Shown piece after piece: positions 54,927-64,000 of a stretch of 64,000 nt of DNA; within the stretch, counting starts at the first letter, position 1; each line of letters begins with the position of its first letter. Source of the DNA: Prevotella sp. (GTDB lineage: Bacteria; Bacteroidota; Bacteroidia; Bacteroidales; Bacteroidaceae); contig JAFUEP010000030.1 of assembly GCA_017470345.1 (NCBI GenBank), positions 62,001 through 126,000 on the forward strand, read 5' to 3'. The notes beneath the pieces are model-generated. The model searched no databases. It was not told the DNA's origin and saw only the letters and a list, made by a program, of their open reading frames with translations. The position numbers and the translations under genes are program-made.

Positions 54927-55017
54927 GTGTGTGTGAGATTTTTGGTTGATTATTAGTTTAACAGCGGATGAGGACGCTCACTGCGTGGCGGAGGCGTCCC
55001 CATCGTGCTTATTCTGA

Positions 55018-56478
55018 TTAGTCCTCAATCATGATAGGCTTATACTTAGGCACGAGCGTCTTCATGATACACCAGCCGATGAGGTAGGCCACGGAGCAGA
55101 TGCAGAAGACCACCATGTAGGCGGCGGGCTTGCCGTCGAAGCCGAAGAACGAGAAGGCCTCACCCTGATCGGCTGCCCACTTGAAGAACTGTCCGGACCC
55201 CATGTTGATGGCCATGGAGCCCAGTCCGCCTGTCATGGTGCCAAGGCCTACGATGGTGCCGATGGTCGACTTGGGGAACATGTCGCCGATGGTCGAGAAG
55301 AGGTTGGCCGACCATGCCTGATGACCAGCTCCGAGCAGACCGATGAGGATGGCGGGCCACCAGGCGCTATAGGTGCCAAGGGGCTGAGCGAGCAGTCCGA
55401 GGACGGGGAAGCAGGCGAAGATGAGCATGGCGCGCATGCGTCCGAGATAGGGATTCATGCCCCGCTGCTCGACGAAATACTTGGGCAGGTAGCCGCCGCA
55501 GATGCTGAGCACGGTGACGATGGCGTAGAGGGTGAAGATGAGGGCGATGCCCATAGCCGAGTCGCTCGTGTAGCCATACTGGTCGCTGAAGTAGGCGGGA
55601 GCCCAGAAGAGGAAGAACCACCAGACGCCGTCGGTCATGAACTTGCCGACGAGGAAGGCCCATGTCTGCTTGAAGGTGAAGCACTTGAAGAACGGTATGG
55701 TCTTCTCTTCCTTCACGGCTGAACGGTCCTGGACGTCAGCGAGGTCGTCGACGTCCTGCTCGATATAGTTGAGCTCGGCCTGGTTGACACGCTTGTTCTG
55801 GCGGGGTTTGTCGTAGAGCCATATCCAGAGAGCCATCCACACATAGCCCAGCACACCGATGACGATGAAGGCCATCTCCCAGCCCCAGGCACGTGCCAGG
55901 AGGGGGATGGTGGCAGGTGCGGCGAGTGCGCCGACCGAAGCGCCGCTGTTGAAGATGGAGGTCGAGAAGGCGCGGTCCTTCTTGGGGAAATATTCGGCCG
56001 TGGCCTTGATGGCGGCGGGGAAGTTGCCGGCCTCACCGACGGCGAGGATCAGGCGGCAGGAGAGGAAGAGCCACACCGAGATGGTGGCGATGGCCACGGC
56101 AGCGTCGCTGCCAGCCTGGACGAGGCGCAGGGCTTCGATGCTGTCGTAGCCCTCAATCTTCATGGCAGCCCATCCGCAGCCTGCATGGAGCACAGCACCC
56201 GTAGACCATACGAAGATGGCGATGAGATAACCCTTCTTGGTGCCCATCCAGTCGATGAACTTGCCGGCGAAGAGGTTGGCAATGGCGTAGAAGAGCGAGA
56301 AGAGGCCGGTGATCGTGCCGTAGTCGGCGTCCGACCAATGGAATTCGGGCGCGATGAAGTCTTTCCACGTGAGCGAGAGAACCTGGCGGTCCATGTAGTT
56401 GACGGTGGTTGCCAGGAAGAGCAGCGCACAGATGACCCAACGGAAGTTGGACATTTTGGTAGTTTGAATCGGTGTCAT
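55018..56478 (-). CDS. exuT: MFS hexuronate transporter (ACS family, ExuT-like)
   Basis: The 486-residue inner-membrane protein has about 12 membrane helices. The ACS-family start is present (VNYMDRQVLSLTWKDFIAPE), as is the helix 2-3 loop FAGKFIDWMGTKKGYLIAIF. GEAGNFPAAIKATAEYFPKK is the diagnostic anion:cation symporter motif. It should import galacturonate or glucuronate with protons. Two genes upstream is KduI of the same pathway, and the PL11 lyase lies elsewhere in the window. Whether the substrate is a saturated or unsaturated uronate is not determined. Confidence 0.88.
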   Translation of the reverse strand: MTPIQTTKMSNFRWVICALLFLATTVNYMDRQVLSLTWKDFIAPEFHWSDADYGTITGLFSLFYAIANLFAGKFIDWMGTKKGYLIAIFVWSTGAVLHAGCGWAAMKIEGYDSIEALRLVQAGSDAAVAIATISVWLFLSCRLILAVGEAGNFPAAIKATAEYFPKKDRAFSTSIFNSGASVGALAAPATIPLLARAWGWEMAFIVIGVLGYVWMALWIWLYDKPRQNKRVNQAELNYIEQDVDDLADVQDRSAVKEEKTIPFFKCFTFKQTWAFLVGKFMTDGVWWFFLFWAPAYFSDQYGYTSDSAMGIALIFTLYAIVTVLSICGGYLPKYFVEQRGMNPYLGRMRAMLIFACFPVLGLLAQPLGTYSAWWPAILIGLLGAGHQAWSANLFSTIGDMFPKSTIGTIVGLGTMTGGLGSMAINMGSGQFFKWAADQGEAFSFFGFDGKPAAYMVVFCICSVAYLIGWCIMKTLVPKYKPIMIED

Positions 56479-56596
56479 GTTTGTTATGTTAGAATTTAAA
56501 CTTTAGATTTTAGAAGTATCGCCTACGGCGAGTAAAAGCTAATATGTAAAACGTAATTGCCAAAACAAAGGAAAAACGTAGTTACAATCATTCGGT

Positions 56597-56965
56597 TTAA
56601 GAAGTGCACATGTTTTTACGCTTTGTCTTGATGATAGAAACAAGCCGTCGCTTAAGTTCCTCGCCATCGTCAAAAATTGACTTAAAAGCCTTTTCATCCA
56701 AGTCATTGACTTGCCTTAACAAACGTAGCCAATAAAGCGTCTCGTTACATTCTTTCAAGGAGATGTAAATCTTCGCCAAGAAATCATGGTCGCTTATGGC
56801 GCATTCTGCTTCTGCATAGTTTGCACCGATACTCATCCCGCTACGCATGATTTGATCTACGATGTGACGGCCTTTATGTTCCTTGTCAAGGAAACGACAC
56901 AAATTGATAATCCTTGTAGCAAACATGAGACATTTCTCATCAAACATCTTGCTGAAATCACTCAT
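56597..56965 (-). CDS. Four-helix-bundle protein (S23/IVS-encoded family)
   Basis: The 122-residue all-helical protein has RIINLCRFLDKEHKGRHIVD, QIMRSGMSIGANYAEAECAI and SDHDFLAKIYISLKECNETL. These are the hallmarks of the four-helix-bundle family first seen in 23S rRNA intervening sequences and related to the accessory proteins of diversity-generating retroelements. It stands alone here, with no rRNA or reverse transcriptase near it. The local base composition is more AT-rich than in its neighbours, which suggests recent arrival. The function is unknown. Confidence 0.85.
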   Translation of the reverse strand: MSDFSKMFDEKCLMFATRIINLCRFLDKEHKGRHIVDQIMRSGMSIGANYAEAECAISDHDFLAKIYISLKECNETLYWLRLLRQVNDLDEKAFKSIFDDGEELKRRLVSIIKTKRKNMCTS

Positions 56966-57044
56966 AGCAGAGCATCTTAACTAATACATCCTACTCGCTG
57001 AAAGCGACACTTCTAAACTCTTAATTCTTAACTCTCACTTCCCG

Positions 57045-58025
57045 TCATTGCAGGTCAATGACGGGAATGTTGTCCTTGTCGTTATAGTAGAGGTTCTCGC
57101 CTGCCATACCCCAGATGAAGGTGTAGTAGTAGGTGCCGGCAGCGGCGTGGATCGACCACTCGGGCGACATGATGGCCTGCTCGTTGTGCAGCCAGACGAC
57201 GCGGCTCTCCTGGGGCTCACCCATGATGTGGGCAATGGTCTGACCCTCAGGCAGGTTGAAATAGTAATAGGCCTCGATGCGGCGGCCGTGGGTGTGAGGC
57301 GGCATCGTATTCCAGGCAGCGCCGGGGTTGAGCTGGGTCAGTCCGAGCTGCAGCTGGCAGGGGCCTTCCTCGAGCACGTCGTTGACGATGAGCTTATAGA
57401 CGGTGCGGTTGTTGCACTCCTCGAGCGAGCCGACAGGTCCCCAGACGGCGGCCTTCAGCGAGCCCTTGCGGCCGTCGAGCGTGATCCACTGCGTCTTGTA
57501 GTGCTGATGGGCCGTGGCCGAGTTGAGGTAGAACTTGGCAGGCTTCTGGGCGTCCTTCGAGCGGAAGAGCACCTCCTTGTTCACGTCCTTGTCCTTGGCG
57601 ATATGTCCGCGTCCGATGTAGAGGGCCTCCTTCGGCGCCAGGGCATACTCCTTGCCGTCGACGATGACCCATCCTTCGCCCTCGCCGCAGTTGACCACGC
57701 CGAGTTCACGGTTGTAGAGGAAATACTTGTCCTTGATCGTGGGGTCCACGTCGAGGCCCAGCTCGAGGAAGTTCTCCAGCTTCAGGTCCTTTGTCACAGG
57801 CATGGCGCCGCCATAGATGAAGCGGTCGTAGTGGGAGTAGGTCAGATGGATCTTGTCGGCCTCCATCACCTTCTCCATGACGAAGCGGTCGCGCAGCGTC
57901 TGTGTGTCATAGTGCTTGACGTCCTGCGGATGGCAGGCCGTCTGAAACTTCACGTCCTGCTGTGCCTGGGCGGAAGCGAATGCCGTGGCCAGCAGTGCTA
58001 AGGAAATAAATGTTCTTTTCATCAT
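57045..58025 (-). CDS. kduI: 5-dehydro-4-deoxy-D-glucuronate isomerase with signal peptide
   Basis: The 326-residue cupin enzyme of pectin catabolism interconverts 5-keto-4-deoxyuronate and 2,5-diketo-3-deoxygluconate. The metal motif is [16 protein letters not shown] (His-x-His-x4-Glu), with a further ligand region ([20 protein letters not shown]). KduI is normally about 280 residues and cytoplasmic. This protein has an N-terminal extension, [20 protein letters not shown], that reads as a cleavable signal peptide and shifts the motif by about 48 residues. Periplasmic action is inferred. It lies between the S23-like and GxxExxY genes. Confidence 0.9.
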   Translation of the reverse strand: MMKRTFISLALLATAFASAQAQQDVKFQTACHPQDVKHYDTQTLRDRFVMEKVMEADKIHLTYSHYDRFIYGGAMPVTKDLKLENFLELGLDVDPTIKDKYFLYNRELGVVNCGEGEGWVIVDGKEYALAPKEALYIGRGHIAKDKDVNKEVLFRSKDAQKPAKFYLNSATAHQHYKTQWITLDGRKGSLKAAVWGPVGSLEECNNRTVYKLIVNDVLEEGPCQLQLGLTQLNPGAAWNTMPPHTHGRRIEAYYYFNLPEGQTIAHIMGEPQESRVVWLHNEQAIMSPEWSIHAAAGTYYYTFIWGMAGENLYYNDKDNIPVIDLQ

Positions 58026-58110
58026 ATTTGAATTTTAAATAAATAATCTTCTGTCTATATTGAAACAAATTGACGTAATTAACGTAATTGTTAAGTAATT
58101 TACATAATTT

Positions 58111-58539
58111 TTATGTTATGTAGTCTCGATAATTATCTTGGTTGAGAAGAACGAACTGATCGTAGTCAGACAAATAAAGGTAGCGCTCGGTATGAAGACT
58201 TGTTTCTCCAAAATTGAACAAGATTCCCCTATGTTGCTTCGTAATACGCATATAATTGAATAGTTGGGCACGATGATCGGAATTCACTTCGTCAACTGAT
58301 TTCAACTCAATGACGATATTTTTGAAGAAGAAGTCAGCGTAATAAACTTTGTCCAATTGCTCGCCTTTGTAATATGTGTAAAGTGGCTTCTCCTTTTCCA
58401 CAACCATCCCCCTATTCTTGAATTCCTTGGCCATACACTCTTGGTAGATAGGCTCAGACATACCACGGCCCAAGATGTTATACACCTCCATGGCTACGCC
58501 CACTACCTCGTACATGTCCATGTATTCGCTTTTCGTCAT
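58111..58539 (-). CDS. GxxExxY protein, PD-(D/E)xK nuclease-fold family
   Basis: The 142-residue protein has the family motif GRGMSEPIYQE (GxxExxY with Ser-Glu-Pro-Ile-Tyr). A nuclease-fold core YYADFFFKNIVIELKSVDEV follows, with the Asp and Glu-x-Lys of the PD-(D/E)xK type. QLFNYMRITKQHRGILFNFG is the conserved C-terminal half. It is a small orphan gene of unknown biological role that is common in Bacteroidetes intergenic regions. AT-rich composition like that of the S23-like gene sets it apart from its neighbours. Confidence 0.86.
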   Translation of the reverse strand: MTKSEYMDMYEVVGVAMEVYNILGRGMSEPIYQECMAKEFKNRGMVVEKEKPLYTYYKGEQLDKVYYADFFFKNIVIELKSVDEVNSDHRAQLFNYMRITKQHRGILFNFGETSLHTERYLYLSDYDQFVLLNQDNYRDYIT

Positions 58540-58612
58540 TATTAATTATAATAATTACAGAAGAATTATGCGTATTACGGCAATTCGTTTCTACAAGTCC
58601 CAATACAATTCA

Positions 58613-60052
58613 TTACTTCTGATTACTTTCCTCACGGACGATGCGCATGCGGTTCCACGCCACCATGCCGATGGTGATGAGCGTCAGGACGCCCATGCCG
58701 ATCCACTGCATGTACTTCACGCAGGCATAGATGACGTAGCCGAAGAGCGAGGAGGCAAAGTCCATGGCGCCAGCCTGGAAGCCCTCGGGAATCTGGGCGG
58801 CCTTGTCCTGAGTGGCCTCAAAAACCGTGTTGGCAGCCAGGGTGAAGGCAGGAGCCATGTCGGTAACGAAGTAGAGTCCGATGGTCACGGCCACCAGTCC
58901 GATGATGAACGTCTTCACGACATTACCCTTGGTGAAGGGCAACACCATGACAAAGACATAGAACATGCCGGCCAGCGAGGCCAGCGGCAGGAACTGGTTG
59001 CCCGTCTTGGACAGTGCGATGGCCAGGATGAGCGTCACGGGGATGAGCAACAGCGAGACGACGAGGGTCGTCGGATGGCCGATGACGAGTGCGGGCGACA
59101 TGCCGATGTAAACCTTCTTACCGTTGAACTTCTTCTTCACCACTTCCTGCGTCTTCTCCGAGATAGGCATCAGGCCGTCGATGAACAGACGGGTGATGCG
59201 AGGGATGAGCTCCATGACGGCACCCATGGTGACGCCCAGGAAGAGCACTGACTTGACGATGCTCATCACGGCATCTGTCGTCGACTCAAACGTGGCGGCA
59301 TAGGCTGAGAAGTTGATGAAATGGTCGAAGTGGGCTGCGGCGCCGATGAGGGCTCCGACGATGACGCCGAGCACCAGCGGCTCGCCCAGCACGCCGAACT
59401 TCCGCTTCAGTCCCTCAGCGTCGATGTCGAGCTTCGAGAAGCCCGGGATGCGGTCCAGCAGCCAGTTGATGGCGATGGCGAACGGCGTGAAGCTCTGGCA
59501 GAAAGGCTGCGGAATCGAGATGCCCTCCATGTTTTCATAATAACCCTGGAAGCGGTCGGCGGTCAGGTCGGCCATGACGAGCGTGACGATGTAGCACGAG
59601 ATGGCGGCAAAGTAGCCCCAGAGCAGACTCTGGTCCATGACGAAGTAGGCCACGGCACCGATGAAGGCGAAGTGCCAGTAGTTCCACAGGTCGATGTTGA
59701 CCGTACGGGTGCACTTCGTGATGAGCAGCAGGAAGTTGATGCCCAGGCAGATGGGGATGATCAGGGCGCCCACGGCCGTGTTGTAGGCCACGGCCGCCGC
59801 AGCGGGCCAGCCCATGTCGAACACCTTCAGGTCGAGGTTGAAGATGCGTGAGATGGCGTCGAGCGGCGTGTTGAAGTTCGTCGTCAGCAGGGCCGTGACG
59901 ATGCCCAGTCCGACGAATCCGACGCCGACGTAGAGTCCGCTCTTGAGCGACTTGCCGAACTTCATGCCGATGCACAGACCGATGATAGTAAAGAGGATGG
60001 GCATCATCACCGATGCACCCAGACTGATAATGTAGCTAAAAACTTGTTCCAT
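58613..60052 (-). CDS. PTS galactitol-type EIIC component (GatC-like), orphan
   Basis: The 479-residue inner-membrane protein has about 10-12 membrane helices. MPILFTIIGLCIGMKFGKSL, NLDLKVFDMGWPAAAAVAYN and TVNIDLWNYWHFAFIGAVAY are conserved in the galactitol/SgcC EIIC family. EIIC forms the sugar channel of a phosphotransferase system. No EIIA, EIIB, HPr or EI gene is nearby, so either the partners lie elsewhere or the protein works as a non-phosphorylating carrier. Its start is preceded by a long leader and distal promoter. It lies beside uronate genes, so a polyol or sugar-acid substrate is plausible. Confidence 0.85.
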   Translation of the reverse strand: MEQVFSYIISLGASVMMPILFTIIGLCIGMKFGKSLKSGLYVGVGFVGLGIVTALLTTNFNTPLDAISRIFNLDLKVFDMGWPAAAAVAYNTAVGALIIPICLGINFLLLITKCTRTVNIDLWNYWHFAFIGAVAYFVMDQSLLWGYFAAISCYIVTLVMADLTADRFQGYYENMEGISIPQPFCQSFTPFAIAINWLLDRIPGFSKLDIDAEGLKRKFGVLGEPLVLGVIVGALIGAAAHFDHFINFSAYAATFESTTDAVMSIVKSVLFLGVTMGAVMELIPRITRLFIDGLMPISEKTQEVVKKKFNGKKVYIGMSPALVIGHPTTLVVSLLLIPVTLILAIALSKTGNQFLPLASLAGMFYVFVMVLPFTKGNVVKTFIIGLVAVTIGLYFVTDMAPAFTLAANTVFEATQDKAAQIPEGFQAGAMDFASSLFGYVIYACVKYMQWIGMGVLTLITIGMVAWNRMRIVREESNQK

Positions 60053-60316
60053 TTATTTGTTAATTTGTTTATTTCGGGCGTAGATTTGGTGCAAAATTAC
60101 ATATTTTTTTTCTAATAGCATTACTTTTTCCAAAAACTTTTCATAAAAAGGCATCCTTCAGTCCGCTTTCGCTTCATATCTTGGCGTAAAGATGGTGGTG
60201 CAAAACTATACGGTGAATACCAACAAACATGTCCCCACGTTTCACAACGAGGGGACATCTCCCTAACAGGTATTAGCCTTTTGTCAATAAAGTTATTGTA
60301 TTCTGGATAACGCTTG
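60053..60316 (-). other. Long leader of the PTS EIIC gene with hairpin
   Basis: About 255 nt separate the consensus promoter at 60317-60348 from the start codon. The leader contains a perfect hairpin, ATGTCCCC (60229-60236) with GGGGACAT (60251-60258). It also contains two -7-like elements, TAGTTTTG (60201-60208) and TAATTTTG (60092-60099), on the minus strand. No known riboswitch was recognised. Confidence 0.4.
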
Positions 60317-60348
60317 CAAAGTTAGGCGGTTTGGCCAAAATGTCCAAA
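60317..60348 (-). promoter_or_regulatory. Consensus promoter upstream of the EIIC leader
   Basis: On the minus strand, TTTG (60345-60348), 20 bp, TAACTTTG (60317-60324). Confidence 0.7.
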
Positions 60349-60440
60349 TAAAACGATATGTTCTACAACACTTTTCAGTTTTTTACGCCTTTTCATGCAA
60401 AAAACTACGCAATCTGACGGCCTAACTCCCAACTTTTTTG

Positions 60441-60448
60441 TAACTTTG
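60441..60448 (+). promoter_or_regulatory. -7 element of glnS
   Basis: TAACTTTG directly follows TTTTTTG (60434-60440) and is followed by GCAGAC. The start codon is 30 bp downstream. The expected -33 TTTG is absent. Confidence 0.6.
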
Positions 60449-60477
60449 CAGACAAAAATCATATCACAAAGAAAAAT

Positions 60478-62301
<1,824 letters not shown>

Positions 62302-62319
62302 CATCTTATATATATAATA

Positions 62320-63741
62320 ATGTATAGCACAGACGACGAATACTTCGATAGCGACGAGTTTCGCGAGATGCTCGCAACATACGAGGAGGCTGTCAGCCAA
62401 GGACAGCCCGTCTTCCTCGATGCCGACGAGCTGGCCGAGATTGCCGACTACTATCAGATGACGGGCCATGCCGACCAGGCCGACGAGGCCATCACGCTGG
62501 CCCTGAGTCTGTCGCCTGGTGCTGTCATGCCGCTGGTCTACAAGATCCACGAGGCGCTCTACTACGGCCGCACCGACGAGGCCGAGCAGCTGCTCGACCA
62601 GATCATCGAGAAGGATTCGCCTGACTACGTCTACGCTCAAGGCGAGATCATGCTGGCCAAGGGGCAGGACCGCGAGGCCGACGCCTTCTTCAAGGATCAG
62701 TTCAAGACGATGCCCCCATCGGAATATCAGGACTTCATCATCGACGTAGCCAACATCATGCAGGACTACGGCTATGCCGAACGGGCCATGCAATGGATGA
62801 AGCGGGCCCATCATGAGGACTCCGCCGAATACAAGGAGCTCATGGCCCGCACCCTCTTCGGGCTGGGGAAATACGACGACAGCGAGAAGCTCTGGACTGA
62901 GCTCATCGACGACAACCCCTTCTCGAAGCGCTACTGGAATGCGCTGGCCTCCGCACAGTTCATGAACGAGGACTACTCCAACGCCGTCGAGTCGAGCGAA
63001 TATGCCCTGGCCATCGACCCCGAGGACCCCGACGGACTGGTGGCCAAGGCCAACAGCCTCTACCGGCTGGGCAACTACGAGCAGGCCCTCGAGTTCTTCC
63101 GCAGATACAGCGAGCAGGTGCCCGACGACGAGTTTGCACTCATGAACCAAGGCACGTGCCTGGTCAACCTGGAGCGCACCGACGAGGCCATCCGCATGCT
63201 CAGCCGGGCTTTGGAGACGGCACCCGCCGACTCGCCCTACCTGCCCGACATCTATCAGGAGCTCGCCTTCGCCTACAGCGAGAACGGCCGTTACGACGAG
63301 GCCATCCGATGGCTCGGGAAGACCGAGCCCCTCGAGTGCGACCACGTGCAGGTGCTCGTCGTCAAGGGCCACATCCTGCTGGCCGCCGGCCGCATGAAGG
63401 AGGCCGAAGCCTGCTTCCGCGACGCCGTCCTGGCCAGCGACAGCCCTCATCAGACGCTGCTCCGCATCATCGTCTCGCTCTACGACAACAAGTACGTCGA
63501 GACGTCCTATGCCCTCTTCAAGAAGTTCTTCCTCATCGTCCCCGAGGGCTTTGCCGAAGGCTATGCCTACATGGCCCTCTGCTGCTACGACCTGAAGAAG
63601 TGGGACGAATTCCTCCACTATCTGAAGGAGGCCTGCCTGCTGAATCCCAAGGAGTGTCAGATAGCCCTCGCCCATCTCTTCCCGGAGGACGTGAAGCCCG
63701 AGGACTACTATCAGTATATGATTACGAACTTAAAAAAGTAA
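62320..63741 (+). CDS. Tetratricopeptide-repeat protein
   Basis: The 473-residue soluble protein begins MYSTDDEYFDSDEFREMLAT and consists of about ten TPR units, for example HADQADEAITLALSLSPGAV, AVESSEYALAIDPEDPDGLV and RTDEAIRMLSRALETAPADS. There is no signal peptide or membrane span. TPR proteins of this architecture are conserved beside glnS or dedA in Bacteroidales and probably serve as scaffolds, but the partner is unknown. It starts 18 bp after glnS. Confidence 0.85.
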   Translation: MYSTDDEYFDSDEFREMLATYEEAVSQGQPVFLDADELAEIADYYQMTGHADQADEAITLALSLSPGAVMPLVYKIHEALYYGRTDEAEQLLDQIIEKDSPDYVYAQGEIMLAKGQDREADAFFKDQFKTMPPSEYQDFIIDVANIMQDYGYAERAMQWMKRAHHEDSAEYKELMARTLFGLGKYDDSEKLWTELIDDNPFSKRYWNALASAQFMNEDYSNAVESSEYALAIDPEDPDGLVAKANSLYRLGNYEQALEFFRRYSEQVPDDEFALMNQGTCLVNLERTDEAIRMLSRALETAPADSPYLPDIYQELAFAYSENGRYDEAIRWLGKTEPLECDHVQVLVVKGHILLAAGRMKEAEACFRDAVLASDSPHQTLLRIIVSLYDNKYVETSYALFKKFFLIVPEGFAEGYAYMALCCYDLKKWDEFLHYLKEACLLNPKECQIALAHLFPEDVKPEDYYQYMITNLKK

Positions 63742-63760
63742 ACAGAAACCTAAACCACCC

Positions 63761-64000
63761 GTGATCACATCCCTGCTCAACAACCTGAACTACGGCACCA
63801 TCCTGCTGCTGATGCTCCTCGAGAGCACCGTCATCCCCGTGCCGTCGGAGCTCGTCGTCGCCCCCGCCGCCTACCATGCCGCCTCGGGCTCGCTCAACGT
63901 CGTGCTCGTCGTCCTCTTCGCCACCATCGGTGCCGGCATCGGAGCCAGCATCAACTACGTGGTGGCGCTCTACGTCGGCCGACCCGTCATCTACCGATTT
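63761..64000 (+). CDS. DedA-family membrane protein, 3' partial
   Basis: The frame starts at a GTG 19 bp after the TPR stop and is open to the end of the window (80 codons). LLMLLESTVIPVPSELVVAP is the DedA signature. It is followed by a second membrane helix and VALYVGRPVIYRF. DedA proteins are inner-membrane lipid or polyprenyl-phosphate transporters. The C-terminus is outside the window. Confidence 0.88.
   Translation, partial: MITSLLNNLNYGTILLLMLLESTVIPVPSELVVAPAAYHAASGSLNVVLVVLFATIGAGIGASINYVVALYVGRPVIYRF

Noticed and set aside
56597-56965. Diversity-generating retroelement accessory gene
   Set aside because: The four-helix-bundle family is related, but no reverse transcriptase or template/variable repeat pair was found nearby.

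Overview
The window comes from a Bacteroidales bacterium, most likely a Prevotella or close relative. The GC content is moderately high. Promoters have the Bacteroidetes form (TTTG, about 20 bp, TAnnTTTG). Several secreted proteins end in type IX secretion (T9SS) sorting tails of the kind YDLQGRR...KGIYI.NGKK. Lipoproteins, ExuT/KduI uronate catabolism and polysaccharide-degrading enzymes also fit that group.

Layout. 1-4.2 kb: the end of a secreted OB-fold-like protein, ribosomal protein L31 type B, a secreted DRGH-type nuclease, and a glutathione peroxidase/thioredoxin reductase pair. 4.3-6.8 kb: a PL11 rhamnogalacturonan lyase. 6.9-12.1 kb (minus strand): a lipoprotein, an ECF sigma factor, an anti-sigma/beta-barrel fusion and a large MG2-like envelope protein. 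12.2-13.6 kb: dnaA. 42.7-46.0 kb (minus): an orphan class II ribonucleotide reductase C-terminal domain, folB, an N-acetylmuramoyl-alanine amidase and an MCE/MlaD protein. 46.2-54.5 kb (plus): M6 metalloprotease, nitroreductase, GH2 enzyme and a dockerin-tailed glycosidase. 54.6-60.1 kb (minus): TRL-like lipoprotein, hexuronate transporter, four-helix-bundle protein, KduI with a signal peptide, GxxExxY nuclease-fold protein and an orphan galactitol-type PTS IIC. 60.5-64 kb (plus): glnS, a TPR protein and the start of a DedA protein.

The most notable region is 13.8-42.6 kb. A four-gene cassette occurs twice in tandem on the minus strand: (1) a membrane-spanning TPR-AraC regulator, (2) a 65-67 residue single-span membrane protein, (3) a giant surface protein of about 3,170 residues with FN3-like domains, LamG domains and a T9SS tail, and (4) a 206-residue secreted protein with a dockerin tail. 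A third regulator copy follows but is a wreck: it is frameshifted and cut off by a damaged IS1634-like element. The whole island is bracketed by two 180-bp direct repeats that differ at 2 positions.

Three sequence details tie the cassette together. Helically phased GACGAATTC repeats lie just upstream of each small membrane gene and look like operators for the linked AraC protein. The small membrane protein copies the juxtamembrane helix of the regulator. The dockerin protein is a copy of the last module of the giant, with the T9SS tail replaced by a dockerin. I propose that this is a self-regulated, duplicating surface-protein system. Its biochemical function cannot be read from the sequence.
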